DNA of 9,512 nt from Actinomycetota bacterium (GTDB taxonomy: Bacteria > Actinomycetota > Actinomycetes > Nanopelagicales > Nanopelagicaceae). Location of the stretch: positions 1 to 9,512 of the forward strand of contig SXMA01000090.1 of the NCBI GenBank assembly GCA_005777515.1, written 5' to 3'. Shown here in pieces: positions 6,670 to 9,512 of this stretch. The notes under the pieces were generated by a model. The model had not been told where the DNA came from and made no database searches. It was given only the letters and a program-made list of their open reading frames with translations. The stretch's first letter is position 1; each line of letters opens with the position of its first letter. The position numbers and the translations under genes were made by a program.

Positions 6670-7614
6670 ATGAGCACCACAGCACAATCCGGCAGAGCCG
6701 GAATGTCGCTAGCGCCCTCTACCCACCTTCGCAGAAGAAATCTCATTCAATTATTAATTACTAAATTGATGGCTTCAGCCACTTTAGTTTCAGTTCTAGT
6801 AACTGTTGGAATTGTTCTCTCCCTAATTCCAACCACATTTAGACTTCTTAGGGAAATAACCACTCAAATATTTGGAACCGTTTGGGCTCCGTTATTCACT
6901 CCATCTCAATATGGCATGGCGCCTTTATTAACTGGAACTTTTATTATCGTTTCAATTGCTATGGTGATTGCAATTCCAATTGGACTTGCTTCAGCAATAT
7001 TTTTGAGTGATTATGCAACTTTTAATCTCCGCCGAATAGTTAAACCAATCCTTGAGATCTTGGCTGGAATCCCAACAGTTGTTCTTGGTCTCTTTGGCCT
7101 TTATGTAGTAAACCCAGAATTTGTGGAGAAGTACTGGCCGATTGGTGAGCCACTGGCATATACCGCACTCGGCGCAGGGTTGATGACTGGCATATTAATT
7201 ATTCCGATCATTGCCTCAGTTGCTGATGATGCTCTCTCATCTGTGCCAAGAGCAATGCGCGAGGCGGCATATGCGTTAGGTGCAACGAGGCGAGAGGTTG
7301 CCACGAAAGTAGTTTTAAATGCAGGACTTTCTGGAGTGGTAGCTGCTTTGATTTTGGCCTTTGCTAGAGCCTTTGGCGAGACCACCATTGCCCTAATGGT
7401 CGCTGGAAGTTATCCAAAGCTTTCGGCAAATCCAGGTGATCCAATGCAGACGATGGCATCCTTTATTGGTTTTGCTGGAATTGGTGATGCAGAAGTTGGT
7501 TCATCTGCCTATAACACAATTTTCCTAGTTGGAACTGTCTTATTTACAGTTACTTTAGTTCTAAATATCTTGGGAAATAGATTTATTGCAAGATTTAGAG
7601 AGGTTTATGAGTGA
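6670..7614 (+). CDS. pstC: Phosphate ABC transporter permease PstC
   Basis: PstC is one of the two membrane subunits that form the phosphate channel. The 314 residues have a basic cytosolic N-terminus (to about 33) and about six membrane helices, the clearest near 35-55, 86-112, 164-185 and 283-304. GIPTVVLGLFGL (133-144) is a PstC/PstA hallmark. The EAA loop that docks onto PstB reads REAAYALGATRREVATKVVL from 197. FARAFGETTIALMVAG (231-246) is the conserved segment after it. It has a large periplasm-facing loop between helices 1 and 2 as in the family. The ATG at 6670 follows GAGGGG (ends 6663) and AGAGG just before the start. The stop codon overlaps the start of pstA. Homology and operon position separate it from PstA. 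Confidence 0.94.
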   Translation: MSTTAQSGRAGMSLAPSTHLRRRNLIQLLITKLMASATLVSVLVTVGIVLSLIPTTFRLLREITTQIFGTVWAPLFTPSQYGMAPLLTGTFIIVSIAMVIAIPIGLASAIFLSDYATFNLRRIVKPILEILAGIPTVVLGLFGLYVVNPEFVEKYWPIGEPLAYTALGAGLMTGILIIPIIASVADDALSSVPRAMREAAYALGATRREVATKVVLNAGLSGVVAALILAFARAFGETTIALMVAGSYPKLSANPGDPMQTMASFIGFAGIGDAEVGSSAYNTIFLVGTVLFTVTLVLNILGNRFIARFREVYE

Positions 7615-8504
7615 TGGCAACTGCTAGTACTTCACTTGAAAGTCGCGTATCACTTGATCGCCGAATTAAAGATTTTACTTTCACTACATTTCTTTCCGTA
7701 AGCATCGTTGCCTCTCTAGCATTTATTTTTTATATCATTTATCGCCTCTATAACAATGCTGGATTCTTACTCTCCTGGGATTTGGTTACATTCTTTCCTT
7801 CCTACGACATTGATACTGCAGGTTTTCAATCATCAATTATGGGAAGTATCTGGGTGGTTGGGTTTGCCACCCTATTTGCAGTCCCTATTGGAGTAATGAC
7901 TGCGCTTTATTTAGAAGAGTTTGCTGGAAAGCGGAATCGCTTTACCGCTCTCCTTGAGTTAAATATTCAAAACCTTGCAGGTGTTCCAGCGGTGGTCTTT
8001 GGATTGATCGGACTTGCCTTCATTGCTCGCGGCCCACTTAGTTGGGGCTTTACCGTGGGATCAGCCGCCATCGTTCTTGCGATGTTGATTCTTCCGGTGA
8101 TCATTATCATCACTCGCGAAGCCATTAGAGCAGTCCCTCCTTCATATAAAGAGGGAGCGCTAGCACTCGGCGCCACGCACTGGCAGGCCGTCAGTAAGTT
8201 AGTTATCCCATCTGCCGTTCCAGGAACTGCAACGGGAACAATTCTTGCGGTCTCCCGCGCAATCGGTGAATCAGCCCCACTACTTCTTCTAGGAGCTCTC
8301 TCCTTTGTCACCTTTAATCCAACTGGGCTAGACAGCGGCTTTACCATCCTGCCGCTTGCGATCTTTAAATACGCCTCAGACTCACGCGAGGAATTCCAAG
8401 TTCTAGCCTCTGCTGGAAGCTTGATTCTGCTGGCAATTCTCTTTGCTATGAACCTATTTGCAATCTTGCTTCGCGATTACACTTTGAGAAAGAGGAATAT
8501 TTAA
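7614..8504 (+). CDS. pstA: Phosphate ABC transporter permease PstA
   Basis: PstA pairs with PstC in the membrane channel. The 296 residues contain helices near 24-46, 74-100, 121-138, 149-167 and 264-287. [18 protein letters not shown] (117-134) is the PstA hallmark, and the EAA loop for PstB contact is [20 protein letters not shown] from 179. [17 protein letters not shown] (212-228) matches the conserved helix that follows. The ATG at 7614 overlaps the pstC stop by one base (TGATG), with GAGAGG at 7598-7603. A GTG at 7611 is in frame and would add one residue with better spacing, so the start is uncertain by one codon. Translation is probably coupled to pstC. Confidence 0.94.
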   Translation: MATASTSLESRVSLDRRIKDFTFTTFLSVSIVASLAFIFYIIYRLYNNAGFLLSWDLVTFFPSYDIDTAGFQSSIMGSIWVVGFATLFAVPIGVMTALYLEEFAGKRNRFTALLELNIQNLAGVPAVVFGLIGLAFIARGPLSWGFTVGSAAIVLAMLILPVIIIITREAIRAVPPSYKEGALALGATHWQAVSKLVIPSAVPGTATGTILAVSRAIGESAPLLLLGALSFVTFNPTGLDSGFTILPLAIFKYASDSREEFQVLASAGSLILLAILFAMNLFAILLRDYTLRKRNI

Positions 8505-9406
8505 TGTCAATGATTTTTAGGCAATCACAGGCAAATAAAGTCTCTAAGGAAGAACCTAAGAAAGGGTCAAGTCCGATGAACAGCAGCGCTACTAGAAAAC
8601 CCGGTGAGCCTATGAAGTTCGTTGACCCAGTCTTTACTCTCAAAGATGTTGCAGTCTCATATGGTGATTTTGTTGCAGTAAGTGATGTAAATATGCAGAT
8701 TCCATCTCATGACATCACAGCCTTTATCGGCCCCTCTGGATGCGGCAAGTCAACACTTCTTAGGACTTTAAATAGAACAAATGACCTTATCCCTGGCGCA
8801 AAAGTTCATGGCTCACTCTTTTATCATGATGCAGATCTCTATCATCCAAGTGCTAGCGCAGTTGAGGTTAGAAGGCGCATCGGTATGGTTTTTCAGAAGC
8901 CAAATCCATTTCCAAAAAGCATCTATGAAAATATTGCCTTTGGTCCAAAAGTAAATGGCAGACCGAAGAAGTCAGAGCTAGACGACATTGTAGAAAAGTC
9001 TCTTAAATCTGCCGCGCTCTGGGATGAAGTTAAAGATCGCTTAAACGAATCAGCACTTGGCCTCTCAGGCGGTCAGCAGCAGCGCCTCTGTATTGCTCGC
9101 TCCATTGCAGTTGAGCCGGATGTGATCTTGATGGATGAGCCTTGCTCGGCACTTGATCCAATTGCCACGCTGCGCATAGAAGAGCTAATGGCAGAGCTTA
9201 AGAAGCAATACACCATTGTTATTGTCACTCATAATATGCAGCAGGCTGCTCGCGTAAGCTCCTACACTGCCTTTTATGTAACTGAGGTTAATTTAACTTC
9301 AGATCGCCGCACTGGAAAACTTGTGGAATTTAATGAAACCAAGAAGATGTTTAGCACTCCAGATGATGAAAGAACTGAGGCTTACGTAACCGGCAAGATG
9401 GGTTAA
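8504..9406 (+). CDS. pstB: Phosphate ABC transporter ATP-binding protein PstB
   Basis: PstB is the cytosolic ATPase that powers phosphate import; two copies dock on the EAA loops of PstC and PstA. The ABC signatures are complete: Walker [10 protein letters not shown] (76-84), Q-loop Gln131 in VFQKPNPFP, signature [14 protein letters not shown] (187-200), Walker [14 protein letters not shown] (207-219, catalytic Glu212) and switch His243 in [12 protein letters not shown]. The ending [10 protein letters not shown] matches the PstB C-terminus. At 300 residues it is about 40 longer than usual, owing to a Lys/Ser/Pro-rich N-terminal stretch (1-37) of no known function. The ATG at 8504 overlaps the pstA stop by one base (TAATG) with AGAGG 8 nt before. 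An in-frame ATG at 8576 has AAAGGG 9 nt upstream and gives 276 residues; ATG at 8612 gives 264. No phoU follows the gene; a terminator does. Confidence 0.95.
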   Translation: MSMIFRQSQANKVSKEEPKKGSSPMNSSATRKPGEPMKFVDPVFTLKDVAVSYGDFVAVSDVNMQIPSHDITAFIGPSGCGKSTLLRTLNRTNDLIPGAKVHGSLFYHDADLYHPSASAVEVRRRIGMVFQKPNPFPKSIYENIAFGPKVNGRPKKSELDDIVEKSLKSAALWDEVKDRLNESALGLSGGQQQRLCIARSIAVEPDVILMDEPCSALDPIATLRIEELMAELKKQYTIVIVTHNMQQAARVSSYTAFYVTEVNLTSDRRTGKLVEFNETKKMFSTPDDERTEAYVTGKMG

Positions 9407-9422
9407 CTCCTAAGAAATAAAT

Positions 9423-9456
9423 AATCCTGGGATTTCGAGGGGTCCTGGGATTTTTT
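9423..9456 (+). terminator. Rho-independent terminator of pstSCAB
   Basis: AATCCTGGGA (9423-9432) pairs with TCCTGGGATT (9443-9452) as a ten-base-pair stem with two G-T wobbles. The loop TTTCGAGGGG could tighten by three more T-G wobbles. Six T residues (9451-9456) follow at once. It begins 16 nt after the pstB stop and also shields the pst operon from the opposing tRNA gene. Confidence 0.85.
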
Positions 9457-9473
9457 ATTGCCCAAAAACAATG

Positions 9474-9512
9474 CGCGCCCGGCAGGAATCGAACCTGCGA
9501 CAACCCGCTTAG
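9474..9512 (-). tRNA. tRNA-Arg(NCU), 3' part only (5' end beyond window)
   Basis: Read on the minus strand, a T-arm GCAGG-TTCGATT-CCTGC (9498 down to 9482) is followed by the acceptor 3' strand CGGGCGC and discriminator G at 9474. The next bases are CAT, so CCA is not encoded. Upstream are a five-base variable loop TTGTC, anticodon-stem strand GCGGG and loop bases AA; the last two anticodon bases are then C and U. NCU codes Arg (UCU or CCU) or Ser (GCU); the short variable loop rules out Ser. The CGGGCGC acceptor strand is typical of actinobacterial tRNA-Arg. The wobble base is outside the window. Confidence 0.85.

Noticed and set aside
7101..8347. Open frames on the minus strand inside pstC and pstA (95 and 126 residues).
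   Set aside because: They mirror conserved transmembrane genes, have no recognisable domain, and lack start signals.
9473..9512. A 3' tRNA end as a phage or island attachment site.
   Set aside because: No integrase, second copy of the tRNA end or foreign-looking genes are in the window; the pst terminator lies directly next to it.
1..9512. CRISPR arrays, insertion sequences, toxin-antitoxin pairs or other defence genes.
   Set aside because: No spaced repeats, transposase motifs or terminal inverted repeats were found; the window is filled by housekeeping genes.

Overview
The window looks like ordinary core chromosome from a low-to-moderate-GC actinobacterium. Three things point to Actinobacteria: the fused E2-E1 form of 2-oxoglutarate dehydrogenase/decarboxylase (Kgd type), the GTTCACC-type direct-repeat PHO box in front of pstS, and an actinobacterial-style PstB. 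Base composition is visibly far below that of Streptomyces or Mycobacterium, genes are tightly packed (1-nt overlaps, 4-nt convergent gaps, a 22-nt tail overlap), and no mobile DNA is visible. A streamlined aquatic lineage such as the acI/Nanopelagicales group would fit, but that is inference.

Layout: 1-3163 (minus) is kgd, cut off at its C-terminal end by the window edge. A 115-bp divergent gap with an imperfect dyad (3212-3243) separates it from a short-chain dehydrogenase/reductase gene (3279-3977, plus). Next are a small four-helix membrane protein (3956-4333, minus), a short and badly degenerate GGDEF-fold protein (4405-4788, plus) and oligoribonuclease orn (4793-5344, minus). The 139-bp gap between orn and pstS carries a two-unit PHO box, candidate -10 elements facing both ways and a leader hairpin. 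The high-affinity phosphate operon pstS-pstC-pstA-pstB (5484-9406, plus) follows and ends at an intrinsic terminator (9423-9456). The last 39 bases are the 3' part of a tRNA gene on the minus strand, best read as tRNA-Arg(NCU).

How the genes work together: PstS captures phosphate outside the membrane, PstC and PstA form the channel and PstB hydrolyses ATP. The PHO box implies induction by a PhoP/RegX3-type regulator under phosphate limitation. Kgd runs the 2-oxoglutarate step of the TCA cycle. Orn clears 2-5-nt RNAs, including pGpG from c-di-GMP turnover, which makes the adjacent dead GGDEF-like gene notable.

No clearly new multi-gene system is visible. The points most worth a second look are the unusual N-terminal cysteine-containing domain and non-lipoprotein signal peptide of PstS, the degenerate GGDEF protein beside orn, and the PHO box that may serve both pstS and orn. 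No gene-free stretch exceeds 300 bases.
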